A stretch of DNA of 64,000 nt from Nematopogon swammerdamellus (Eukaryota; Arthropoda; Insecta; Lepidoptera; Adelidae): positions 4,867,395 through 4,931,394 of the forward strand of contig OX336345.1 of NCBI GenBank assembly GCA_946902875.1, written 5' to 3'. The translations under genes and the position numbers were made by a program. The stretch's first letter is position 1; each line of letters starts with the position of its first letter. Under the pieces are notes generated by a model. That model worked only from the letters and a program-made list of their open reading frames with translations. It did no database searches and had not been told where the DNA came from. Positions 9,885 through 19,600 of the stretch are shown here, piece by piece.

Positions 9885-10252
9885 ACTCTCGATTATTTAT
9901 GGAAGTCATACCGCACGGTTTGTGGGTCAAGTGTCCGGCTGGGTGTTCCGAGTCGCGAGACGAAACGGAGAAATAAAAGGAGCAATTGGCCGACGGGAGC
10001 GGGCAGACAATGCACAAAGAAATATTACGAAGAGGGGACTCCCAGGCTTCAGAGAAAAGAAATAAAGTATTCGACGCGGACTCCCGGCGAATCGCGTGCC
10101 CAGTTTATTGCAAATTATATCCGAAAGCTTGCGCAGTCACAATGCTTGCGAGCGTACGAGCGAAGTTCGCGGGAAACTAACATACTCACGCTGAGCTGTG
10201 GATTTAGATTTCTGATTGAAACTTTACATGAGGTTAGTTAAAACGAAGTATT
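9885..10252. other. unique DNA, slightly GC-richer
   Basis: Holds overlapping short open frames and two AATAAA signals (about 9970 and 10060); could be the 3' UTR of the candidate exon, otherwise nothing recognised. Confidence 0.25.
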
Positions 10253-10621
10253 TCTTTATGGAACTGACACGGTTGGCTACATCACCCACAATATCCCTGA
10301 CGTCAGCCCAAAACACCTTGGTGAACTAGGCGCGACGTCAGTGCTTCATGCCATCATTTCATGTCGGCTACACTGAACTGGACGGAAAAAACTATTTACA
10401 TAGCCGTTTCGAGCGACCTTTCATTCAGTGCGGTGCTATCAACCCGGGCGGATTAAGTCCTACCGTAGTAAGGTAAGAAGGGAAGGAACCTACCAGTTTT
10501 ACGTACAATCTGAACCACGGTCAGCCTCCAACGGTCGAATGGTCACCTAGACCGCACCCAGGTGTGCATATGATCACCAACGGCAGTCAACCGATCGAAC
10601 CACTGAGCTACCGAGGCTGAA
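10253..10621 (-). mobile_element. SINE-A, full length
   Basis: Runs from the tail (TTTATGGAACTGACACGG on plus) through the core to the head. The right end has CCACTGAGCTACCGAGGCTG, the complement of the A box CTCAGTGG. The 5S-like segment is shortened here (ATGGTCACCTAGACCGCAC). Confidence 0.87.
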
Positions 10622-10685
10622 AAAGTGGAAGCAGTATTAATCTTCTAACATCATTTTCCAAGAATAACTTGATACTTGTATGGTA

Positions 10686-10960
10686 CATACATACAATACT
10701 AGATACCATCGCGCTGTATATCGACAATCGGGGTAAATAATCAGAGTAATCAGTGTTGAGCCACAAGAAATCGGTAGGGTAAATTTCAGCACAACACCAC
10801 GTTTAGCAAAATATTAGGACAAGATAACTTATCATTAAACAGCAACTAAGGTACGAGGGTAGTTACATAATGCATGGCTTTAGTTAGAAGGACCGTGCCG
10901 AGGTGAGTGGCTAGCCTGTACGGCATATTGTTCTTCCTTATTCCTTATTCGGCTTTTAGC
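10686..10960 (-). mobile_element. SINE-C, 5'-truncated
   Basis: Has the tail complement CATACATACAATAC, GACAATCGGGGTAAATAATC and CAGCACAACACCACG. It ends at CTTATTCGGCTTTTAGCG, where an 18-bp tandem array takes over in place of the last ~60 bp. Confidence 0.75.
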
Positions 10961-10965
10961 GAATT

Positions 10966-11083
10966 AGCGAAAATTAGCCATTATTGCCAAATTAGCCATT
11001 ATTGCCAAATTAGCCATTATTGCCAAATTAGCCATTATTGCCAAATTAGCCATTATTGCCAAATTAGCCATTATTATCATAGC
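10966..11083. repeat. 18-bp minisatellite, about 6 copies
   Basis: The unit is ATTAGCCATTATTGCCAA, repeated almost without change. The array sits exactly at the break of a SINE-C. The repetitive frame gives open frames on both strands that I do not treat as genes. Confidence 0.9.
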
Positions 11084-11093
11084 AAATAATAGC

Positions 11094-11320
11094 GGTAACC
11101 GCAGCTCTGTCTCTCTAGGTGCTAGACGAACGTACCTGGTCCAGATCGGGCGTGTGCTCAAAAAGGGTCAAGTGCGTAGTAGCCGTAACCGACGAGCACG
11201 CATGAAGAACATTATGGGAGTGAAAGAGGCGGCAGAGGTGTGCCAGGATGGTGGCACGTGGAGATCCGTTGTCTCTGCCTACCCCACTGGGAAACAGGCG
11301 TGACGCTATGTATGTATGTA
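11094..11320 (+). mobile_element. LINE-T 3' end with (TATG)n tail
   Basis: A reading frame is open from about 11094 to the TGA at 11301-11303. It includes GARRTYLVQIGRVLKKGQVR, then SRNRRARMKN, and ends GGTWRSVVSAYPTGKQA. A basic, tryptophan-containing end of this kind is typical of LINE ORF2 C-termini; I do not assign the clade. The stop is followed by CGCTATGTATGTATGTA. The last ~33 coding bases and tail resemble the end of SINE-C (CTCTGC.TACCC..., then GCGTG..., then TATG repeats). The element is strongly 5'-truncated. Confidence 0.7.
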
Positions 11321-11325
11321 CTAGC

Positions 11326-12840
11326 TGAGCCCGCGGCTCCGCTCGCGTGAAATTCGTATTTCAAAGAAGACAGTAAGTAACTGAGGGCGAGGCCGAAGGC
11401 CGAGCTGCGTTCAGGAAGACTATAAACCTTCTCGAAGAAAGTAAGTAACTAAGGGCGAGGCCGAAGGCCGAGCTGCGTTCAGGAAGACTATAAACCTTCT
11501 CGAAGAAAGTAAGTAACTAAGGGCGAGGCCGAAGGCCGAGCTGCGTTCAGGAAGACTATAAACCTTCTCGAAGAAAGTAAGTAACTAAGGGCGAGGCCGA
11601 AGGCCGAGCTGCGTTCAGGAAGACGATAAACCTTATCTAAGAAAGTAAGTAATTAAGGGCGAGGCCGAAGGCCGAGCTACATTCAGGAAGACCATAAATA
11701 TTCTCGAAGAAATTACGCAACTGAGGGCGAGACCGAAGGCCGAGCTGCGTTCAGGAAGACGATAAACATTCTCGAAGACAGTAAGTAACTATGGGCGAAG
11801 CCGAAGGCTGAGCTGCGTTCAGGAACAGGATAAACCTTCTCGACGAAAGTAAGTAACTAAGGGCGAGGCCGAAGGCCGAGCTGCGTTCAGGAAGACTATA
11901 AACCTTCTCGAAGAATGTAAGTAACTAAGGGCGAGGCCGAAGGCCGAGCTGCGTTCAGGAAGACTATAAACCTTCTCGAAGAAAGTAAGTAACTAAGGGC
12001 GAGGCCGAAGGCCGAGCTGCGTTCAGGAAGACGATAAACCTTATCTAAGAAAGTAAGTAATTAAGGGCGAGGCCGAAGGCCGAGCTACATTCAGGAAGAC
12101 CATAAATATTCTCGAAGAAATTACGCAACTGAGGGCGAGACCGAAGGCCGAGCTACGTTCAGGAAGACTATAAACCTTCTCGAAGAAAGCAAGTAACAAA
12201 CGGCGAAGCCGAAGGCCGAGCTGCGTTCAGGAAGACGATAAACATTCTCGAAGACAGTAAGTAACTATGGGCGAAGCCGAAGGCCGAGCTGCGTTCAGGA
12301 AGAGGATAAACCTTCTCGAAGAAAGTAAGTAAATGAGGGCGAGGCCCAAGGCCGAGCTGCGTTCAGGAAGACCATAAACCTTCTCGAAGAAAGTAAGTAA
12401 CTGAGGGCGAGGCCGAAGGCCGAGCTGTGTTTAGGAAGACGATAAACCATCTCTAAGAAAGAAAGTAATTAAGGGCGAGGCCGAAGGCTGAGCTGCGTTC
12501 AGGAAGAGGATAAACTTTTTCGATGAAAGTAAGTAACAAAGAGCGAGGCTGAAGGCCGAGCTGCGTTTAGGAAGACTATAAACCTTCTCGAAGAAAGTAA
12601 GTAACTGAGGGCGATGCCGAAGGCCGAGCTCCGTTTAGGAAGAGGATAAACCATGGGTCAGGCCGAAGGCCGAGCTGCGTTAATGAAGAGGATTAACCTT
12701 CTTTATGAAAGTTAGTAACTGTGGGCGAGGACGAAGGCCGAGCTAAATAAAGTAAGTAACTAACGGCGAGGCTTCAGGCTAAGCTGCATTCTGGAATACA
12801 ATAAACCTCCACGAAGAAAGTAAGTAACTAAGGGCGAGGC
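11326..12840. repeat. 68-bp minisatellite, about 22 copies, 6-mer higher-order repeat
   Basis: The unit contains GTAAGTAACTAAGGGCGAGG, CCGAAGGCCGAGCTGCG and TTCAGGAAGACTATAAACC. Spacing between CGAGCTGCG landmarks is 68 bp (11401, 11469, 11537). Variant units (GAGCTACATTCAGG) recur 408 bp apart (11674 and 12082), that is six units, so blocks were duplicated as a whole. The first unit is preceded by CTAGCTGAGCCCGCGGCTCC, the start of rep-J, so the array probably arose inside a rep-J copy. Units become degenerate after about 12640. Confidence 0.92.
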
Positions 12841-12963
12841 CACCGTCACACCCATCCCCCCTCCCCCCCCCCCCCCATTTATTTGTTTTTAGTAGCTATA
12901 ATTATGATTTTCCTTTAAAAAAACCGATATTCCCATACAATCTTTAACACTCCGTTTCCGTTT
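12841..12963. repeat. poly-C tract and short spacer
   Basis: CATCCCCCCTCCC runs into an uninterrupted C run near 12864-12877, then about 80 bp of ordinary sequence before the hexamer array. Confidence 0.8.
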
Positions 12964-13316
12964 CTCCCTCTCCCTCTCCCTCTCCCTCTCCCTCTCCCTC
13001 TCCCTCTCCCTCTCCCTCTCCCTCTCCCTCTCCCTCTCCCTCTCCCTCTCCCTCTCCCTCTCCCTCTCCCTCTCCCTCTCCCTCTCCCTCTCCCTCTCCC
13101 TCTCCCTCTCCCTCTCCCTCTCCCTCTCCCTCTCCCTCTCCCTCTCCCTCTCCCTCTTCCTCTCCCTCTCCCTCTCCCTCTCCCTCTCCCTCTCCCTCTC
13201 CCTCTCCCTCTCCATCTCCCTCTCCCTCTCCCTCTCCCTCTCCCTCTCCCTCTCCCTCTCCCTCTCCCTCTCCCTCTCCCTCTCCCTCTCCCTCTCCCCC
13301 TCCCTCTCCCTCCATC
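12964..13316. repeat. (CCCTCT)n hexamer array, about 58 copies
   Basis: Almost pure CCCTCT over about 350 bp with rare interruptions (near 13157, 13211 and 13296). The minus strand is (GGGAGA)n: G-triplets with 3-base loops throughout, a continuous G-quadruplex motif. The strand is fully polypurine/polypyrimidine with mirror symmetry, so triplex (H-DNA) is also possible. Long RE or GE repeat reading frames across it are artefacts. Confidence 0.95.
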
Positions 13317-13480
13317 TGTCTGCCTCTCCCTCCCTTCCGTTGAGTCTGGCCATCATCGACATCGACACTTGGAGTAAATATGGCAACCCCAAAGATGGTA
13401 AACAGACAGACATACAGACATACATACAGACAGACAGAAAGCAGAGGTTGGATTTTATTAAAGGTAAGGAAGAAAGGAAA
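13317..13480 (+). repeat. CAGA microsatellite and rep-J 3' end
   Basis: 13400-13440 is CAGA/CATA-rich, and AAAGCAGAGGTTGGATTTTA followed by TTAAAGGTAAGGAAG matches the end of rep-J at 13850-13895. The missing rep-J middle suggests the hexamer and 68-bp arrays expanded within a former rep-J. Confidence 0.6.
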
Positions 13481-13499
13481 GGATAAGGATAAGGGGGAT

Positions 13500-13616
13500 T
13501 CCATCGCTCTACCTCCACCTCCCCTCCCGCCCCTCCCTCACCCCCCTCCCTATATGCCTCTACTTACCCCCCCCCCTCCCCCCCCTCTCCCCCCCCCTCT
13601 CCCCTCCCCCTTCAGG
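13500..13616. repeat. C-rich low-complexity tract
   Basis: CCTCCC and CCCCCC runs dominate; the plus strand is almost pure pyrimidine from 13560 to 13612. Confidence 0.9.
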
Positions 13617-13679
13617 ATATTGTAATGTCATCGGTTCTTACTCGGGTGAATGATTCCGTGTCCGTTACATACAAATATT

Positions 13680-13915
13680 GCCAAGTGCTCTCATATTTTA
13701 CTTCACTGCTACCCTCATAAGCCATTTAGCGTGATAGTAAGTAGCCTATAGTTGATGGGAAGAATCAAGCTATCCGTAGAATTTTGTTTTATTAAAATCG
13801 GTTCAGTGGTTCTCGAGTTATAAGCGGACAGACAGACACTCAGACATACAGAAAGCAGACGTTGGATTTTATTATAGGTAATTATTATAGGTAAGGAAAG
13901 GAAGGAAGGAAGGAT
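13680..13915 (+). repeat. rep-J copy
   Basis: Carries CATAAGCCATTTAGCGTGAT, CTATAGTTGATGGGAAGAAT, AAAATCGGTTCAGTGGTTCT, CGAGTTATAAGCGGACAGAC and AGCAGACGTTGGATTTTATT. It matches 42092-42328 (minus) over about 230 bp with few differences, so the two are young copies. Confidence 0.85.
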
Positions 13916-14021
13916 GTATGTACATTATAGATACATTTATCCAACAGCATTTGCCTCACTTGGGGCTGGAACTTTCTGTCACTACTTACGTCTTTTATTT
14001 GTATAGGACCGTATCTTTTAT

Positions 14022-14357
14022 TTTGTACCGTGTGGGGCCGGTACTTTAAAAGAATAGCCCCACTGCATCTCTCCCCGTGTATGTCGTAAAAGGCGACTAA
14101 GGGATATGACTCCCTTCTTATATTACTAGGTGGTAGGGTTCAACCCGCCCGGGTTGGTACCACCGCACTGAATGAAAGGTCGGTCGAAACGGCTATGTAA
14201 ATAGTTTGTGTTTTCCGTCCAGTTCAGTGTAGCCGGCACGACCGAAGGGAATCACTGACGTGGCACCAAGTTCATCCGGTGTTATGGGCTGACATCACGG
14301 ATGTTGTAGGTGATGAAGCCAATCGTGTCAGCATCAATAAAAAAAAAAAAAAAAAAG
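14022..14357 (+). mobile_element. SINE-CA chimera, full length
   Basis: Head from SINE-C (GTACCGTGTGGGGCCGGTAC, CTTTAAAAGAATAGCCCC), junction GGGATATGACTCCCTTCTTA, then SINE-A core and tail to GTGTCAGCATCAATAAAAAA. The junction is identical in position to the copies at 4966 and 59905. Confidence 0.88.
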
Positions 14358-15085
14358 GAAGTTTCTCATAAAATTTTGGACCGATAATGTTCGGGTCCTT
14401 CTCAGCTAAGGTGAGCCGATGTGTGATTTAATTTGTCTCCATCCCTTGTCTTGTAGCTGTAATTCACATTATTTTATTCGAATTTGTGGATATTTTCACG
14501 AACATAGCATATAACTTCGTATATATACAAGGAAGGTACAGTCAGGATTCCTACATGTGTATGTATGTAATTAATTATGCCGCGTGCGAAGAGTCTCAAA
14601 ATCACATTCCCTGTGGTATTTTGATGTATTACATGGATTACATCATTTCACTGTACATGGATAGACTATTAGACTAACACAGATTGAACATTGTCAAACT
14701 AAAACCTCATCGCAGCTAGCTCTAGAGTTGGAAACTTCGAGTTTACACTGGCGGATGAAACACGTGAGCTGTGTTAGGTCAACCTCAATAATTTTACTAC
14801 CGCCCCCGCCCCTTACGGCTCAATATTACTCAAGAAATGATCTTAGTTCCCAACTCGAACGCCCGTCCTCCAGCCGCCAACTCGCGGCACAAACAGTAGA
14901 CGGTAGTTTAGCTTACATTAGTTTGCCTTGTACCACAAACCCATATTTACACAAGCAAACCAAACACGGCGGCTGTGGCGGTTTTGAAGCACTCCAATTT
15001 CGACTCGTGGATAAAGAATAATGTGCGGAAAATAAGGAGGTATCCATGTTACGAAGTAATTATACGAGAAACGGTCCGATCGCGG
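14358..15085. other. unassigned DNA
   Basis: 14728-15060 is GC-richer and has three overlapping open frames of 63-97 codons on both strands; none has a motif that I recognise. I see no repeat family here. Confidence 0.4.
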
Positions 15086-15126
15086 GATAGATACCACACG
15101 CTGTATCCCGACAATCGGGGCGTCGT
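15086..15126 (-). mobile_element. SINE-C fragment
   Basis: GATACCACACGCTGTATCCC and GACAATCGGGG match the 3' part of SINE-C; the rest is replaced by a LINE-D end. Confidence 0.55.
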
Positions 15127-15236
15127 CGGCGGAAAGCAGTGGTTCCATACCGCTAAAGACCGGGAGGACTGGAGGAAACTTTGAGAGGCGTATGTCCAGC
15201 AGTAGACGCTTACACGCCGACCGACTGACCGTCTTG
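15127..15236 (+). mobile_element. LINE-D (RTE-like) 3' end
   Basis: AAGCAGTGGTTCCATACCGC, CGGGAGGACTGGAGGAAAC and GGCGTATGTCCAGCAGTAG match the copies at 30090-30205 and 58661-58760. Confidence 0.65.
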
Positions 15237-15539
15237 TCATCAAACCAGAAATATTTGCCAAATTAGCTAAGTATGTTAGTTCTATCTCGCTCTGAGATGA
15301 ACCTATGTACTATGTATGTTTGCCGTACTCAATGTTTGTAGGGAGGCTGCCTCATCTATAACTACAGACAACAAACAATATCTATATGCCAAACATGCAA
15401 ACGTCATATCAGAGGACATATTCTCCGTCAACATTTCCATTCGCGTTGTCTTTTCTATCTAGAATGATCTATAGGGTGGTCCGGACGCGTATTTCCAAAA
15501 CCTACTACGTTTCGCGAAATAGTTTTTTATTTATTTTTA
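15237..15539. other. unassigned DNA
   Basis: AT-rich; nothing recognised. Confidence 0.5.
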
Positions 15540-16610
15540 AAATCCTTATTTTAAGAAAAAAAAACTGAATCCTTATAAGACCACTCCCGTGTCTACTGAA
15601 CGAAAAAATAAATTATTAATTTGGTACGTAATATATATAGCGTTTCATGAGCCAATCAAGGAGGTATAGCGTAAATGAACGAAATTCCATTTTAGGGGTC
15701 AATTCTGGAGGACAAATTAAAATGTTAAATGTTTTTGTTTTTTCAAGTTCATCAGGTGATATATTATGAATGGAAAGGGTTCTTTATATGGAATACAAAT
15801 ATATTTGTTTATAATATTAAAATGCATAGTTCAAAAGATATTATATAAAATCGAGCTTACGTATCTGCTAAATTGCTGAGTCTAAAATTTCGAAAAAAAA
15901 AATTGAATATAGGGCCTCTCTTTAAGTTTTCTCGGAAAACAGAATGGTACGGAACCCTTCCGGAATAAAAAAAAAATTATACTAAAAAATACCTTCGCGA
16001 ACTTCCGTTCCGTAGTAGACTTTGAAAATATGCGGTCCGGACAAGAGCGGCGATGCCGTATCGGTGCGGGCCACCGAAACAATCTCCTTCGAAGCCTACG
16101 TGCCCTATTCCCAGTCTCCGAAGGGGAGGCAGTTACGTACAGCCTGTTTTAGTTTGGATTGACTCCGTCAGTGTTTTAGTCTCAAACGTTATGTCGGTTC
16201 CTATCACTGGTTTCATTGGTGGATTCATGGATTTTTGGTACTTTTTTTTGTGTCTCTATGAAAATGCGAACGTTATTCATACCTAGAGGGTTCCGTAGCC
16301 ATTTCCTCCTTGCACTCATTGCGATTGTGCGCGTCGATCACACGGTTGCACCGTGTCTTGCACCGCAGTTCACTAAAATGCTATTTTCTCAATTACCGTT
16401 CAATATAAACTTCATAAACTTCAAAATATAGTTTATACCGTAAAGACTTATTGGACCACTTTATTATTATATTTTTTTAGATTTATTAAGATATACATTT
16501 CGGAGTAACCATCTCGGATAGTGTGACGTACATACGGTAGAAAGGACAGAACCTGATCTATAAGGATTCTATTCCAGCCAGCGCGTCGCTGGTTACGGAA
16601 CCCTAAAATA
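15540..16610 (+). repeat. old, broken rep-E-related region
   Basis: Scattered motifs resemble rep-E and its relatives: AAACTGAATCCTTATAAGAC at 15564, ATGGTACGGAACCCTTCCGG at 15943, CTAGAGGGTTCCGTAGCC at 16284 and GGTTACGGAACCCTAAAA at 16591. Long unrelated stretches lie between, so this is either a highly diverged copy or several fragments. No coding signal is seen. Confidence 0.4.
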
Positions 16611-17383
16611 GCAGTAGCACAGGTTTAATAATGTAATTTTGCTAATCGTAAGCTAAGGTTCTAAATAAATACCTTTCATTATGATTTCCTATGAAATCGC
16701 AACTGACTCTTTGATAAACAATCTAATTCAAATAATATAAAATATTTATTTATTATAGGATCACCATTTCATAAAGTACATATTTTCCGAGTTCCTCTAC
16801 AGCTTAGTAAGACACCATATATATATACTATCGCCCAGTACACAGTAGTACTGGATACAGATCTACAGGCTGTTATTTATGTCGGCAGAACATGGACATG
16901 AATGCTAATTCCGCTCAGAGAAGTTTCTCATTTGGTAACATCCATCATGGCCTGTCTTCGCCGGAGTCGGCTAATAAGACGAGCTAATGTAGACAAATGA
17001 ATGGCGAGCCAAGCGAGCCGCCTTCAGAATAGATTTTCTTGTAAGTTTATTACGTAAGGGTTACGCAACGGAGCCCTAGGTATTGTCGCCTTTGGAAAAT
17101 TTGAATACGAAAATGGGAAAACATTTATCTCAATGTTCTGCTTCAATTCTGACTTTGTTTACGAGTGAGTATGCTATTTCTATCTGATATGTTGGGGTAT
17201 AAAATCTTGGTCACGTTAGAAAATATGTCTTTTTAGATTTTATTATATAAATAAATGAAATAAATAAAATGAAATGTGTTTTTGAATTTAATACCTTAGT
17301 GCTCCACAAAAATGTTTTGTATAGTTATATACAGAAGAAATAAATTGGAACTTAATAGACTATTTATCTACAAAACAATCGAT
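16611..17383. other. unassigned AT-rich DNA
   Basis: No repeats or genes recognised. Confidence 0.5.
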
Positions 17384-17540
17384 TGAATCTTGTTCGAATA
17401 CTTTGCGAAACGTGGTGGTCGGTGCTGTGCTGTAATTTACCAATAATGAGTTCTTGCAGCACAACACCGATTACTCTGCTTACCACGATTGTCGGGATTC
17501 AGCGTGTGTTATATGTATGTCTGTACGGTAAAAACAATCT
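17384..17540 (+). mobile_element. SINE-C, 3' half
   Basis: From TGAATCTTGTTCGAATACTT through GGTCGGTGCTGTGCTG and CAGCACAACACCGATTAC to GGGATTCAGCGTGTGTTATA, then ATGTATGTCTGTA. The 5' half is missing. Confidence 0.78.
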
Positions 17541-17990
17541 GCGAACTGTACTGTCGGCTCTTCTGAGTGGTTGTTCCAGAGTTTACAGGTTTTATTTCCT
17601 TTCATTGTGTTATTATTGGCAACATATTGGATGCAAACTTTATTCGCGCCTCTAAACGTGCACTTGCATCCGAAAAGTAAGTAGTTTTATCAGCTCTACT
17701 CAGGCATCGCGTGAACTCGCTTCCCATCCGTCGCGGCTCCGTATTCCGGAAAGCGATTTCATTTCCATTCCAATTTGCGTCTGTTGGGGTGAGGAATGCG
17801 TCTGTTGTTCACAGAACAACAGTTTGAAGCTTTATGTTCTAATGCTCATAAAAAGGTCATAATAATAATATGTGTTTTGTATTATGGATAGGAATCAAAT
17901 ATTTTCTGGTATTACCAATATTTGTTTTTTTTTTTATATTTTAATAGTTATACATTTTATATATTTTATAAAACACACACTTCTTCTAAT
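17541..17990. other. unassigned DNA
   Basis: No repeat family recognised. Confidence 0.5.
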
Positions 17991-18195
17991 ATACCGTGTG
18001 TGGCCTGTCCTTAAAAAGAATAGCCCCACTTCATCTCTCCCCGTGCATCTCGTAAAAGGTGACTAAGGGATAAGGACAAGGTGCCGTGCTAAAGGGCGAC
18101 ACCCTAGGCACCTCTCGCCTCGTCACGATCCTTCCACCGAGTCATGCAGCAGGTGGGCAGCAATCTGCTAAATGGTTGTTTTGCTCTAATACACT
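17991..18195 (+). mobile_element. SINE-C, 5' half
   Basis: ACCGTGTGTGGCCTGTCC, AATAGCCCCACTTCATCTC and GACTAAGGGATAAGGACAAG, ending after TCATGCAGCAGGTGGGC. It is 3'-truncated, which is unusual for a copy made by target-primed reverse transcription and suggests later deletion. Confidence 0.78.
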
Positions 18196-18642
18196 TCCTA
18201 GTCTACTAAGTACACATTATTTTAACTTCCTTTACGCTGGGTCGTGACCTCTCCAAATGTCGAAACGTGACTGACGAAATGCCATCCCAACTTCGATGAC
18301 GTATGAAGTCCATACAACTGGGTCCATACTATGGACCCAGTTGGTGGTGATGTACCCAAGTTGCTTAGCCTCCTCTCATCTCTCATCTCCATGCGCCGCA
18401 CGCACTCACACGATTCTTTTCACGTCGTCTGTTAAACAATTTTTTACAAGCGCATCAAAATCGATATTCCTTCCGAGGATCGTCGAGGATTGTATCCTCG
18501 ACCTCGTCCCCGAGACTGCCGAGTGCCGACCCCTCTGTCTCTGCTCCAGGCTATGAAGGGAGTGGTGCGTTCTAGAACAATATGCTATTTTGCAAACTCT
18601 TCGATGTTTTGTTTTCGATATTAATAAAGTATTGGTGCATCT
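18196..18642. other. unique DNA with a 29-bp palindrome
   Basis: CAACTGGGTCCATA and its exact reverse complement are separated by one base (18315-18343). 18370-18560 is GC-richer, with an 86-codon open frame of no known type. Position 18635-18642 is the left copy of a hAT duplication. Confidence 0.55.
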
Positions 18643-19065
18643 TAGGGTTGCCAGGTGCCCGGGATTTCCGGGATTGTCCCGGGCTAGGCTCCAATGTCCC
18701 GTGTCCCGAGCGAAGGATCATTTTGTACCGGATAGTGCAATTTGTCCCGGGAAGAAAAATATAATTGTACATGTATACGACTTGACGTCTTCACGCAAAC
18801 AAGCCGGCTAACAAAAGTCCAGGTGCTGATAAATTACTCAAATTAGCAACTCACAAGAAATATGAATAATTAATGAAAAGAGATTCTACTTTCATTTTAG
18901 TGTAGTGTTGCTTACTAAAGTTGTTCGCGATATAAACAAAACGGCAAAAGTTCGCCGTAAAAATTGCAACAGAAAAAATTGTCTTACATTTCTCCACCTT
19001 ATTTGTGAAGGACTGCAGGTTGTAGATATGTCCCGGGAAGTCTAACATCAGATCTGGCAAGCCTA
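18643..19065. mobile_element. hAT-superfamily MITE, 8-bp TSD GTGCATCT
   Basis: The termini are TAGGGTTGCCAG and, from the other end, TAGGCTTGCCAG. The flanks carry a perfect 8-bp duplication GTGCATCT (18635-18642 and 19066-19073), the hAT signature. Subterminal CCCGGGATTTCCGGGA and CCCGGG motifs occur at both ends and may be transposase-binding sites. At 423 bp there is no transposase; it needs an outside hAT. Its terminus resembles that of the MITE at 29722. Confidence 0.88.
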
Positions 19066-19141
19066 GTGCATCTTGAAATCGATTGTGAAGAAAACGGGCT
19101 ACTATACTGTACTTTATGTACTTGGAATAATAAAAAAGTTT

Positions 19142-19480
19142 TCTTTTTTATGGTAACTGACACGGTTGGCTGGCTACATCACCTATGTACAACATCCGTA
19201 ATGTCAGCCCATAACACCGGGTGAACTACCATGTCAGTGCTTCCCTTCATTTCATGTTGGCTACACTGAACTGGACGGAAAACACGAACTATTTACATAG
19301 CCGTTTCGACCGACGTTTTGCTCAGTGCGGTGGTACCAACCCGGCCGGGATAAACCCTACCACCTAGTAAGGTAAGAAGGGAAGGGACTGACAGTTTAAC
19401 GTGGAATCCGAAACACGGTCAGCCTCCAACGGTCGAGCGGTCACCCATCCAAGTCCTGACCGCGCTCACGGTTGCTTAAC
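19142..19480 (-). mobile_element. SINE-A, 5'-truncated
   Basis: T run, ATGGTAACTGACACGGTTGG with a small GGCT duplication, the core, and then the T-arm and 5S-like segment to CGCGCTCACGGTTGCTTAAC. The A box is missing. Confidence 0.85.
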
Positions 19481-19484
19481 TATA

Positions 19485-19600
19485 GGTAGTTGGGAGTGGA
19501 AGGATGCGAAGAGCGGAAATCTCATGCGGAAATTCACGTGTGGTGACTTGCCTTGGGAAAGGCATATGTCCAGCAGTTAACAAATTCGGGCTGATGATGA
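19485..19600 (+). mobile_element. RTE-like LINE 3' end relic
   Basis: GAAAGGCATATGTCCAGCAG, then TTCGGGCTGATGATGATTC: the common lepidopteran LINE ending in a GATGAT-type tail. It abuts the truncated end of the SINE-A. Confidence 0.55.

Noticed and set aside
10907..11161. Open frames on both strands over ATTAGCCATTATTGCCAA
   Set aside because: Produced by an 18-bp (multiple of three) tandem repeat, not by coding.
12889..13518. 209-codon and 186-codon open frames on the minus strand (RE and GE repeats)
   Set aside because: They are translations of the (GGGAGA)n array; any hexamer without a stop is open for its whole length.
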